A stretch of 64,000 nucleotides of DNA from an uncultured Prevotella sp. Lineage in GTDB: Bacteria > Bacteroidota > Bacteroidia > Bacteroidales > Bacteroidaceae. Below, piece after piece: positions 15,922-23,276 of the stretch. The translations under genes were made by a program, and so were the position numbers. The DNA lies in assembly GCA_905236455.1 (NCBI GenBank), contig CAJOPT010000073.1:1-64000 (forward strand). Direction: 5' to 3'. The notes below the pieces were generated by a model. That model was not told where the DNA came from, made no database searches, and was given only the letters and a program-made list of their open reading frames with translations. Position 1 is the stretch's first letter; every line of letters starts with the position of its first letter.

Positions 15922-17949
15922 ATGATACCACAAGATTTTAGAAAAGACATACAGGAAGGAATACCTTCTTATCTGCCAGAGAAACAAGAATATGACAAGC
16001 GAGTTAGCCATGCTCCGAAACGTAAGGATATCCTAACTTTGGAGGAGAAAAAACTTGCTATGCGTAATGCATTGAGATATTTCCCAAAAGAACTGCATTC
16101 TCAATTGGCTCCTGAATTCATGGAGGAGTTGAAAGACTATGGACGTATCTACATGTATCGTTATCGTCCTACGTATAAGATGTATGCTCGTCCTATAGAT
16201 GAGTATCCACATAAGAGCAAGCAGGCTGCTGCCATCATGATGATGATACAAAACAATCTCGACCCTTGTGTGGCACAACATCCCCATGAGCTTATCACTT
16301 ATGGTGGTAATGGGGCTGTATTCCAGAACTGGGCCCAGTACAGACTTGTGATGAAGTATCTTAGCGAAATGACCGACGAGCAGACATTAGTTATGTATTC
16401 CGGTCATCCTCTGGGGCTGTTCCCGTCTCACAAGAATGCGCCGCGTGTAGTCGTAACCAATGGCATGGTGATACCCAACTACTCTAAGCCTGATGACTGG
16501 GAGCGCGATAATGCTTTAGGAGTGAGCCAGTACGGACAAATGACCGCAGGCTCGTATATGTATATCGGACCACAGGGAATTGTTCATGGAACAACTATAA
16601 CTGTATTGAATGCGGCAAGACGATTGAAGTCCCGCCACGGACGGGAGTCTGATGGTTCTGATCGTATTCCTCTATTTGTTACCGCAGGACTTGGTGGTAT
16701 GTCGGGTGCGCAACCTAAGGCTGGCAATATCGCTGGGGTTGTAAGTGTAACTGCTGAAATAAATCCACTTGCAGCTGGAAAGCGTTATGAGCAGGGGTGG
16801 GTTGATGAGTTGCATGACAACCTTGACGAACTTATACCTGCGATTATCAAGGCAGTCGCTGAGAAACGCGTTGTCTCAATGGCATATGTGGGTAATGTTG
16901 TGGATCTTTGGGAACGACTTGCGGAAGAACATATACATGTGGACTTGGGCAGTGACCAGACATCACTTCATAATCCATGGGCAGGAGGATATTACCCTGT
17001 TGGACAAACTTTCGAAGAGTCGCAACGTATGATGGCTGACAATCCGGCATTGTTCAAGGAGAAGGTTCAGGAATCTCTACGTCGCCAAGTGTCTGCAATC
17101 AACCGATTGGCGGAAGATGGAATGTATTTCTTTGATTATGGTAATGCTTTCTTGTTGGAGTCAGGCAGAGCTGGAGCTGATGTGTTTTCTGATAATTCCA
17201 AATCTGTTTTCCGCTATCCGTCATATGTTCAGGATATCATGGGACCGCTGTTCTTCGACTATGGTTTCGGACCTTTCCGTTGGGTATGCTCGTCGGGTGA
17301 TCCAAAAGATTTGGAAGTCACCGATCGTCTGGCAGCCGAAGTCTTGTCAGAGATGCTTGACACGGCACCCTCTGATATTCAAGGACAGCTGGCAGATAAC
17401 CTTCACTGGATACTTGAGGCGGGAAAAAACCACTTGGTTGTTGGCTCGCAGGCACGCATTCTATACGCAGATGCTGAAGGTAGGACAAAGATAGCTTTGG
17501 CATTCAATGACGCTATTCGCCGCGGTGAGATCAGCCGTCCTGTCGTATTGGGACGTGACCATCATGATGTGTCAGGTACAGACTCACCATTCCGTGAAAC
17601 TTCCAATATCTATGATGGCTCTCAGTTCTGTGCCGACATGGCAGTGCAGAATGTTATAGGTGATGCCTTCCGTGGAGCCACGTGGGTTAGTATACATAAT
17701 GGCGGTGGCGTAGGCTGGGGTGAAGTTATCAACGGTGGCTTTGGTATGGTCATCGATGGAAGTGAGGATGCTGACCGTCATATCCGTAATATGTTGTTCT
17801 GGGACGTTAATAATGGCATAGCCCGTCGCTCATGGGCGAGAAATAAAGGTTCAATTGATGCCATACGTCGCGAGATGGCTCGCACACCTAATCTAAAGGT
17901 TACACTTCCTAACTTGGTAGATGATAGTATAATAGAAGGGTGCTTCTAA
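15922..17949 (+). CDS. hutU: Urocanate hydratase
   Basis: A 675-residue NAD-dependent enzyme that hydrates urocanate to 4-imidazolone-5-propionate, step two of histidine degradation, in the cytoplasm. Family stretches are clear: YGGNGAVFQNWAQYRL, MYSGHPLGLFPSH, TAGLGGMSGAQPKA and the active-site segment GPFRWVCSSG (Cys456). It is longer than the roughly 555-residue proteobacterial enzymes, in line with the longer Bacteroidota form as I recall it. Residues 235-245 (KSRHGRESDG) come from a PHR hairpin B fragment in a loop just before the TAGLGG segment. Second gene of the hut cluster, 49 bases ahead of hutH, so co-transcription is likely. Start ATG at 15922. Confidence 0.95.
   Translation: MIPQDFRKDIQEGIPSYLPEKQEYDKRVSHAPKRKDILTLEEKKLAMRNALRYFPKELHSQLAPEFMEELKDYGRIYMYRYRPTYKMYARPIDEYPHKSKQAAAIMMMIQNNLDPCVAQHPHELITYGGNGAVFQNWAQYRLVMKYLSEMTDEQTLVMYSGHPLGLFPSHKNAPRVVVTNGMVIPNYSKPDDWERDNALGVSQYGQMTAGSYMYIGPQGIVHGTTITVLNAARRLKSRHGRESDGSDRIPLFVTAGLGGMSGAQPKAGNIAGVVSVTAEINPLAAGKRYEQGWVDELHDNLDELIPAIIKAVAEKRVVSMAYVGNVVDLWERLAEEHIHVDLGSDQTSLHNPWAGGYYPVGQTFEESQRMMADNPALFKEKVQESLRRQVSAINRLAEDGMYFFDYGNAFLLESGRAGADVFSDNSKSVFRYPSYVQDIMGPLFFDYGFGPFRWVCSSGDPKDLEVTDRLAAEVLSEMLDTAPSDIQGQLADNLHWILEAGKNHLVVGSQARILYADAEGRTKIALAFNDAIRRGEISRPVVLGRDHHDVSGTDSPFRETSNIYDGSQFCADMAVQNVIGDAFRGATWVSIHNGGGVGWGEVINGGFGMVIDGSEDADRHIRNMLFWDVNNGIARRSWARNKGSIDAIRREMARTPNLKVTLPNLVDDSIIEGCF
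16626..16653. repeat. PHR locus 7: single hairpin B in hutU
   Basis: AGTCCCG-ccacgga-CGGGAGTCT is one hairpin B of the CCCG/CGGG type without linker or hairpin A. The loop reads in the forward direction, while the following GTCTGAT resembles the flank of reverse copies, so the orientation is ambiguous. It encodes KSRHGRESD in frame. Confidence 0.8.
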
Positions 17950-17998
17950 TGCTAATATAATCAATATAATCTTTCTAAACAATTAATATTTAAAAACC

Positions 17999-19510
17999 AT
18001 GATACACCAGATTACAGCCGATCATCTAACCATAGAGCATATCGGTGAGATAATAGAAAGCAATAGTAAGTTAGAACTTAGCGAAGATGCTAAACAGCGT
18101 ATAAAGAGATGTCGTTCTTATCTGGATAAGAAGATCAGTAGCAATGGTGAACCTATTTATGGCGTAACTACAGGGTTTGGATCTCTTTGCAATGTCAGTA
18201 TAGGAAAAGACCAGTTGTCAAAGCTTCAAATCAACCTTATAAAGTCACATGCATGTGGTACTGGCGAGCGAGTACCTAACGTAATCGTGAAGATTATGTT
18301 GTTACTGAAGATACAGTCACTGAGCTATGGCTATTCAGGATGCAAACTGGATACGGTGCAGCGGCTTATTTCTTTTTTCAATAACGATATTTATCCAGTC
18401 GTCTACAAGCAAGGTTCGTTAGGAGCATCTGGCGATCTCGTGCCTTTGGCTCATCTGTGCCTGCCATTGGTGGGTTTGGGTGAAGTGGAATATCAGGGAC
18501 GAATTATAAATGGCGCTGAGATTCTACGCAAAAAGCGTTGGAAGCCGATAGAGTTAGCTTCCAAGGAAGGGCTGGCATTACTTAATGGTACACAGAATAT
18601 GAGTGCCTTTGCGGTGTGGTCTTTGTTACAGGCACAGCGGTTGAGCGATTGGGCAGATAAAATTGCCGCAATGTCACTCGATGCTTATGATGGACGTATT
18701 GAGCCATTTATACATGCCGTACATGCTGTTCGTCCTCATCAAGGTCAGATAGAGACCGCCAAGCGCATGCGTGAGCTGTTGGAAGGTAGCCAAATTCTCA
18801 ATAACGTCAAGGCTCATGTGCAGGATCCGTATTCTTTCCGTTGTGTGCCTCAGGTGCATGGTAGTGTGAAAGACACAATCCGCTATGTGAAGTCAGTAAT
18901 AGACATAGAGATAAATTCAGCGACAGATAATCCTACGGTATGTCCTGATGAAGATTTGGTAATTTCTGCCGGTAACTTCCATGGTGAACCGATAGCATTA
19001 CCTATTGACTTTTTATCAATAGCCATGAGCGAGCTCGCAAATATCTCAGAACGACGAATCTACCGATTAGTATCAGGAACGCGTGGGTTGCCGAACTTCC
19101 TTGTGGCAAATCCTGGTGTGAACAGTGGATTTATGATTACACAATATACGGCAGCGTCGGTAGTAAGCCTAAACAAGTCACTGGCGATGCCATCATCGGT
19201 AGATAGCATACCGTCATGTCAAGATCAGGAAGATCATGTGTCAATGGGTGCGAATGCGGCAATCAAATTGTATAAGGTGATAAAAAACACTGAGCGTGTG
19301 CTCGCAATAGAATTGTTCAATGCCGCACAAGCTCTGGATTTCCGTTTGCCACTGCGCTCGTCAGCGCAGATATGCAATATTCATGCGGAATATAGGAAAG
19401 TTGTTCCGTTTATATTGAACGATGAACTGATGTATCCATATATAGAGAAATCTATTGAATTTCTGAGGACTCCCGTCTGCGGCGGGAGTTCTATAAAACA
19501 TTGTCTATGA
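17999..19510 (+). CDS. hutH: Histidine ammonia-lyase, C-terminus and stop supplied by a repeat
   Basis: A 503-residue enzyme that deaminates L-histidine to trans-urocanate, step one of histidine catabolism. The MIO cofactor triad Ala143-Ser144-Gly145 lies in QGSLGASGDLVPLAHL, at the classical position. Other family blocks are GVTTGFGSL, LNGTQNMSAF and DQEDHVSMGANAA. The last natural-looking residues are SIEFLR. The final TPVCGGSSIKHCL and the TGA stop are read from PHR locus 8, in a repeat frame that contains a stop. Length is still normal for the family, so activity is probably retained. Start ATG at 17999. Third gene in the hut cluster; the gap to hutI (133 bases) is mostly repeat. Confidence 0.95.
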   Translation: MIHQITADHLTIEHIGEIIESNSKLELSEDAKQRIKRCRSYLDKKISSNGEPIYGVTTGFGSLCNVSIGKDQLSKLQINLIKSHACGTGERVPNVIVKIMLLLKIQSLSYGYSGCKLDTVQRLISFFNNDIYPVVYKQGSLGASGDLVPLAHLCLPLVGLGEVEYQGRIINGAEILRKKRWKPIELASKEGLALLNGTQNMSAFAVWSLLQAQRLSDWADKIAAMSLDAYDGRIEPFIHAVHAVRPHQGQIETAKRMRELLEGSQILNNVKAHVQDPYSFRCVPQVHGSVKDTIRYVKSVIDIEINSATDNPTVCPDEDLVISAGNFHGEPIALPIDFLSIAMSELANISERRIYRLVSGTRGLPNFLVANPGVNSGFMITQYTAASVVSLNKSLAMPSSVDSIPSCQDQEDHVSMGANAAIKLYKVIKNTERVLAIELFNAAQALDFRLPLRSSAQICNIHAEYRKVVPFILNDELMYPYIEKSIEFLRTPVCGGSSIKHCL

Positions 19511-19598
19511 GTCTGCCGCCGCAGACGGCAGACTCCCATCTGCGGCGGGAGTCTGATAAAACATTGTCTATTAGTCTGCCGCCGCAGACGGCAGACTT
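19467..19598 (-). repeat. PHR locus 8: end of hutH and hutH-hutI spacer
   Basis: Reverse orientation. B' (GACTCCCG-tctgcgg-CGGGAGT), linker, A' at 19511, B' again (GACTCCC-atctgcgg-GGGAGTC), linker, A' at 19574, a 63-nt period. The hutH stop TGA (19508-19510) is the ATGAGTC of the first linker. Confidence 0.96.
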
Positions 19599-19643
19599 TC
19601 CAAAGGGAACCTTGAGCTATTTCATAGTTGACAAACTTGTTTT

Positions 19644-20948
19644 ATGAGGCTATTAATAAAGAACATCCGGACGATAGCTGGCATCGACTCAGAGAAACGT
19701 CATTTCCGGCAAGGTGCAGAAATGGCAGTTACGGAATATCTGAATGATGCCTGGCTTTATGTTGAGAATGGTATAATAAAAGATTATGGCACTGGCGAAT
19801 TCAATGATATTGAAAGTGAATCAATAATCGAGTACGATGCCGGTGGTGGCATGGTTCTGCCTTCATTCTGCGACTCTCATACCCATCTTGTATATGCTGG
19901 TAGTAGGGAGGGAGAGTTTGTTGATAAGATACGAGGATTGAGCTATGCAGAGATTGCTCGTCGTGGTGGCGGCATACTCAATTCGGCTGATCGCCTGCAT
20001 GAGCTTACAGAGGACGAGTTGTATGAGCAGGCAAAGTTACGGGTTTCTGAAATTATCCATAAAGGTACGGGTGCTGTTGAAATAAAGAGTGGCTATGGTT
20101 TGAATACTGAGGATGAGCTGAAGATGCTTAGAGTAATCAGGCGAATCAAAGACACTACACCTTTGAAGGTTGTAAGTACATTCCTTGGAGCTCATGCGGT
20201 GGGACGTGCTTATTCCGGCAGACAGTCTGACTATGTGGATTTAGTTGTAAATGAGATGATCCCAGAGGTAGGACGGCAGCATCTTGCTGATTTTATTGAT
20301 GTGTTCTGCGATAAAGGATTTTTCACTCCTGAAGAAACCTCTCGTATTTTGGAAGCTGGTGCCAAGTTCGGTTTACGTCCTAAGATACATGGTCAGGAAC
20401 TGGCTGACTCTGGCGGTGTGGAGGTGGCGTTGCGCTATCATGCGTTGTCGGTGGATCATTTAGAGAGTATGACCGATAGTGATATTAAACTGCTTCAGAG
20501 GCACTATGACAGTATTTCCACCTCGTCAGAGGTGTCGTGTAATAGCGTAACTATGCCTACAGCATTGCCAGGTACGTCATTCTTCCTTAACATGCCTTAT
20601 GCCCCTGCTCGTAAGATTATTGACAAAGGGTTGCCGTTAGCTATCGCAAGTGATTATAATCCAGGGTCAACTCCATCGGGTGACATGAAGTTCGTGATGT
20701 CATTGGCATGTATAAAAATGCGTATGATGCCGGTAGAAGCTTTTAATGCCGCTACATTAAACAGTGCCTGTGCGATGGGACTGAGCAGTGAATATGGCAC
20801 GATAACAAAGGGGAAAGTCGCTAATTTCCTTATAACAGAGCCTGTGCCTTCTCTTGACTTTATTCCATACGCTTATACCACACCGTTGATTAAAGAAGTG
20901 TTCCTGAGAGGAAATCGCCTTAGCGCTTTTACAAAGCGAAGCGACTAA
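19644..20948 (+). CDS. hutI: Imidazolonepropionase, C-terminus supplied by a repeat
   Basis: A 434-residue amidohydrolase that opens 4-imidazolone-5-propionate to N-formimino-L-glutamate, the substrate of FtcD. Metal-site residues are visible: His79-Thr80-His81 in CDSHTHLVYAGSR, the HGQEL block, the DHLE block and the SDYNPGSTPSGDM block. The final codons (GNRLSAFTKRSD and TAA) are encoded by hairpin repeat family 2, an element also present at the very start of the window. The natural C-terminus therefore ends near IKEVFLRG. Last gene of the hut cluster; downstream are PHR locus 9 and a strong bidirectional terminator. Start ATG at 19644. Confidence 0.94.
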   Translation: MRLLIKNIRTIAGIDSEKRHFRQGAEMAVTEYLNDAWLYVENGIIKDYGTGEFNDIESESIIEYDAGGGMVLPSFCDSHTHLVYAGSREGEFVDKIRGLSYAEIARRGGGILNSADRLHELTEDELYEQAKLRVSEIIHKGTGAVEIKSGYGLNTEDELKMLRVIRRIKDTTPLKVVSTFLGAHAVGRAYSGRQSDYVDLVVNEMIPEVGRQHLADFIDVFCDKGFFTPEETSRILEAGAKFGLRPKIHGQELADSGGVEVALRYHALSVDHLESMTDSDIKLLQRHYDSISTSSEVSCNSVTMPTALPGTSFFLNMPYAPARKIIDKGLPLAIASDYNPGSTPSGDMKFVMSLACIKMRMMPVEAFNAATLNSACAMGLSSEYGTITKGKVANFLITEPVPSLDFIPYAYTTPLIKEVFLRGNRLSAFTKRSD

Positions 20949-20954
20949 AAGAAA
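20911..20954 (+). repeat. Hairpin repeat family 2, copy 2, encoding the HutI C-terminus
   Basis: GGAAATCGCCTTAGCGCTTT and the following TACAAAGCGAAGCGACT match 17-60 with three differences in 44 bases by my count. The hutI stop TAA (20946-20948) replaces the TGA of the other copy in the same frame. Confidence 0.85.
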
Positions 20955-20960
20955 CGTTTT

Positions 20961-21032
20961 CGGCAGACTTCCGTCTGTGGCGGAAGTCTGATAAACATTG
21001 TCTATGAGTCTGCCGCCGCAGACGGAAGACTC
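20961..21032 (-). repeat. PHR locus 9: downstream of hutI
   Basis: Reverse orientation: AGACTTCCG-tctgtgg-CGGAAGTCT, linker ATAAACATTGTCTATGA (short by one A), A' GTCTGCCG-ccgcaga-CGGAAGAC. Non-coding. The last arm has drifted (CGGAAGAC instead of CGGCAGAC). Confidence 0.93.
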
Positions 21033-21081
21033 TGACGACTGGAACCAACGGTCGCTGGCCGAAGGGAAAAGCAGAATAAGA

Positions 21082-21109
21082 AAAACGCACCCGATACCGG
21101 GTGCGTTTT
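21082..21109. terminator. Bidirectional terminator between hutI and the outer-membrane protein gene
   Basis: AAAACGCACCCG (21082-21093) pairs perfectly with CGGGTGCGTTTT (21098-21109) around ATAC. A-rich and T-rich flanks allow it to work on both strands for the convergent genes. Confidence 0.88.
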
Positions 21110-21138
21110 AATATGGATTTCTATCTGATAATAATTTG

Positions 21139-21813
21139 TTAGAAGTTAACACCGAAGTTTGCGATGAAGGCATTGCCGTGAGCGGTCACGTCATCACCGT
21201 CAGCGATGTTTGCGACACCGAACTGGTAGCCTACCTCTACATACAGGTTGTTGTATTCCAAACCGCAACCTAACTTGAAGCCCATGTCTGGACGATTGAA
21301 GTAACCACTATCGAACGAACTGGGTTTCTCGCTTGGCAATTCGCCTATGGCGTCTAATTTCGTATCACCGGCAATAGCCATTGCAAAATAAGGACCTACG
21401 TATGGAAGGATGGCAATATTGTCACCTGCCTGAATGCCATACTTGATGAGGATAGGAATCTCGAGATAGTTAATGTTTGCGGTGGCACCTCTCTTTGTTG
21501 GGGTTTCATATCCCTGCCATTTCTTTGTGATGTCACCCTTACCACCACGCTGTGTATAATACAGACCACTCTCAAGGAAGATAGGGGTTGTCTTAGAGCA
21601 ACGAAGACCGATGACACCACCAAGGGTCATACCTACTTTTGAGTTCAGATCCTTAAAGTCTGCATCACTGCTACTGATGCTTGCCGCCGTGATACCGAGG
21701 CGTATGCCATAATAAACATTTTCTTTGTCGAGGTCAAAGCCACCACTACTGAATTGTGCAAATGCTGGTGCGGTCAATGCCATTGCCGCAATAGCTAAGA
21801 AAAACTTTTTCAT
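21139..21813 (-). CDS. Outer-membrane beta-barrel protein (porin-like)
   Basis: A 224-residue exported protein. The signal peptide is MKKFFLAIAAMALTAPAFAQ. The mature part has alternating strands, glycine-rich turns (KVGMTLGGVIGLR, YVGPYFAMAIAG, GFKLGCGLEYNNLYVEVGYQF) and ends in a hydrophobic and aromatic residue (FGVNF), the usual C-terminal signature for insertion into the outer membrane. It fits the small 8-10 strand barrels (outer membrane protein beta-barrel / PorT-like families) common in Bacteroidota. The ligand or function cannot be told. It is transcribed alone with a promoter at 21861-21891 on the minus strand and shares a terminator with hutI. Confidence 0.8.
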   Translation of the reverse strand: MKKFFLAIAAMALTAPAFAQFSSGGFDLDKENVYYGIRLGITAASISSSDADFKDLNSKVGMTLGGVIGLRCSKTTPIFLESGLYYTQRGGKGDITKKWQGYETPTKRGATANINYLEIPILIKYGIQAGDNIAILPYVGPYFAMAIAGDTKLDAIGELPSEKPSSFDSGYFNRPDMGFKLGCGLEYNNLYVEVGYQFGVANIADGDDVTAHGNAFIANFGVNF

Positions 21814-21860
21814 AATGATACTTAATTGATTATAAATATTGTAATTATGTTTTATGGCTG

Positions 21861-21891
21861 CAAAGTAAATGTTTTTTTTTCAATTTTCCAA
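21861..21891 (-). promoter_or_regulatory. Promoter of the outer-membrane barrel gene
   Basis: On the minus strand TTG (complement of 21889-21891) and TTACTTTG (complement of 21861-21868) are 20 bases apart. The -7 box matches TAnnTTTG except for the second base. The leader to the ATG is about 47 bases. Confidence 0.5.
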
Positions 21892-21917
21892 GAAATTGTC
21901 TTATTATTTGTTTTTTA

Positions 21918-21978
21918 ATGAAGAATTCCCTTCGGTAGTTACCAGCCACTGATGCGACGGCGCAAGCCGATTCTTCAT
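21918..21978 (+). repeat. 60-nt element with inverted ends ATGAAGAAT/ATTCTTCAT, intergenic copy
   Basis: Perfect 9-bp terminal inverted repeat (21918-21926 and 21970-21978) with an interior similar to 12684-12743 inside the dacB-like gene. It lies between the barrel gene promoter and the promoter of the truncated ORF at 22052, with no coding frame of its own. Confidence 0.75.
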
Positions 21979-21998
21979 AAAAAAAAGAATATTTCTTT

Positions 21999-22028
21999 TT
22001 GTATTGTCTTCGGTTTTCCTTATCTTTG
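21999..22028 (+). promoter_or_regulatory. Promoter cassette of the truncated signal-peptide ORF
   Basis: TTG (21999-22001) and TATCTTTG (22021-22028) are 19 bases apart. The spacer includes TATTGTCTTCGGTTT, which is also found in the dnaG promoter at 28895-28924; the two promoters match almost base for base over about 32 bases. Confidence 0.75.
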
Positions 22029-22051
22029 TAGGGTGATAATATAATACTGCC

Positions 22052-22162
22052 ATGAGGATATTTTTAAGAACAGCGGTAATAATGGTTGTTATACTGCAAA
22101 GTATTGTTGCTATTGCTCAGACTCCCGTCCGTGGCGGGAGTCTGATAAAACATTGTCTATGA
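22052..22162 (+). pseudogene. Signal-peptide ORF terminated by a palindromic repeat
   Basis: A 36-codon ORF made of a convincing signal peptide (residues 1-23, ending VAIAQ) followed at once by TPVRGGSLIKHCL, which is read from PHR locus 10 in its stop-containing frame. It has a good promoter (21999-22028) 23 bases upstream. The rest of an exported protein is absent: after the repeat there is only a second promoter-like box (22267-22274) and then the etfB promoter. It could be the 5' remnant of a secreted-protein gene cut by repeat insertion, or a tiny secreted peptide. The first is more likely. The tail is almost the same as the C-terminus of HutH (TPVCGGSSIKHCL). Confidence 0.6.
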
Positions 22163-22251
22163 GTCTGCCGCCGCAGACGGCAGACTCCCGTCCGTGGCGG
22201 GAGTCTGATAAAACAATGTCTAATGAGTCTGCCGCCGCAGACGGCAGACTC
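22119..22251 (-). repeat. PHR locus 10: after the signal-peptide ORF
   Basis: Reverse orientation: B' (AGACTCCCG-tccgtgg-CGGGAGTCT), linker, A' at 22163, B', linker, A' at 22227. The period here is 64 because of one extra base (TAATGAGTC against TATGAGTC), which is tolerated since this part is non-coding. Confidence 0.96.
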
Positions 22252-22323
22252 TCTTCGCTTTAGCATTATCTTTGCACAAATCATTCAATGTGTGCGCATT
22301 TTGTTTGATTTTGTGCATTTTTT

Positions 22324-22354
22324 TTGTGTGTCAAGTAAAAAAGGCTTACCTTTG
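22324..22354 (+). promoter_or_regulatory. etf operon promoter
   Basis: TTG (22324-22326) and TACCTTTG (22347-22354) are 20 bases apart, a good match to the Bacteroidota pattern. The etfB ATG is 43 bases downstream. A second box, TATCTTTG at 22267-22274, lies further upstream right after PHR locus 10. Confidence 0.75.
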
Positions 22355-22397
22355 CACCGCTTTTATAAAAGATTACACATTGTTTAATTAATAATTT

Positions 22398-23270
22398 ATG
22401 GCTTTAAAGATTGTTGTTCTGGCCAAGCAAGTGCCAGACACCCGTAATGTGGGTAAGGACGCAATGACCGCTGAAGGAACGGTGAACCGTGCCGCCTTAC
22501 CTGCAATTTTTAATCCGGAAGATTTGAATGCTTTGGAGCAGGCTCTTCGTCTGAAAGAGCAGCATCCGGGTTCTACAGTTGGAATCCTCACGATGGGACC
22601 TCCACGTGCAGGTGAGATTATCCGTCAAGGATTATATCGTGGTGCCGATACCGGTTGGCTTTTGACCGACCGTTTGTTTGCTGGTGCCGACACACTTGCA
22701 ACCTCTTATGCGCTGGCAACGGCCATCAAGAAGATAGGTGATGTTGACATCGTGATTGGTGGTCGTCAGGCTATTGATGGCGATACAGCACAGGTGGGAC
22801 CGCAGGTTGCCCAGAAGCTGGGTCTCAACCAGGTCACCTACGCAGAGGAAGTAATCAGCGTGAAGGATGGCAAGGCTACTATTAAGCGCGTCATCGATGG
22901 TGGTGTGGAGACGGTGGAGGCTCCTCTGCCTGTAGTAATTACCGTAAATGGTAGTGCTGCCCCCTGTCGCCCCCAAAATGCCAAGTTGGTGATGAAGTAC
23001 AAACGTGCTACCTGTCCTATGGAAAGGCCTGCAGATGGTACAGCTTACGACTATCTGTACGACGAGCGTCCTTACCTGACGCTAAACCAGTGGAGTGTTG
23101 CCGATGTAGACGGCGATGCGTCACAATGTGGTCTCAGCGGTTCACCAACCAAGGTGAAGGCAGTAAAGAACATAGTGTTCCAGGCTAAGGAGTCGAAAAC
23201 TTTGACGGCTTCAGATGCTGACGTAGAGGGAATGGTCAAAGAATTGTTGGACGAGAAGATTATTGGATAA
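22398..23270 (+). CDS. etfB: Electron transfer flavoprotein, beta subunit
   Basis: A 290-residue ETF beta subunit. With EtfA it forms the heterodimer that shuttles electrons between an acyl-CoA dehydrogenase and the membrane or a bifurcating partner. The N-terminus (MALKIVVLAKQVPDTRNV) and the block VIGGRQAIDGDTAQVGPQVA, which helps bind the nucleotide, are typical, as is the long AANPRN-type region replaced here by GSAAPCRPQNAKLVMKYKR. First gene of an operon: etfA starts 7 bases after its stop. Codon use is more biased (AAG, AAC, GGT) than in the repeat-rich region to the left, suggesting high expression. Whether this ETF bifurcates cannot be settled from the window. Confidence 0.92.
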   Translation: MALKIVVLAKQVPDTRNVGKDAMTAEGTVNRAALPAIFNPEDLNALEQALRLKEQHPGSTVGILTMGPPRAGEIIRQGLYRGADTGWLLTDRLFAGADTLATSYALATAIKKIGDVDIVIGGRQAIDGDTAQVGPQVAQKLGLNQVTYAEEVISVKDGKATIKRVIDGGVETVEAPLPVVITVNGSAAPCRPQNAKLVMKYKRATCPMERPADGTAYDYLYDERPYLTLNQWSVADVDGDASQCGLSGSPTKVKAVKNIVFQAKESKTLTASDADVEGMVKELLDEKIIG

Positions 23271-23276
23271 AGAGAT

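Noticed and set aside
20213-20230. GGCAGACAGTCTGA in hutI
   Set aside because: No full hairpin or linker; the residues fit a length-conserved part of HutI, so it is not counted as a repeat copy.
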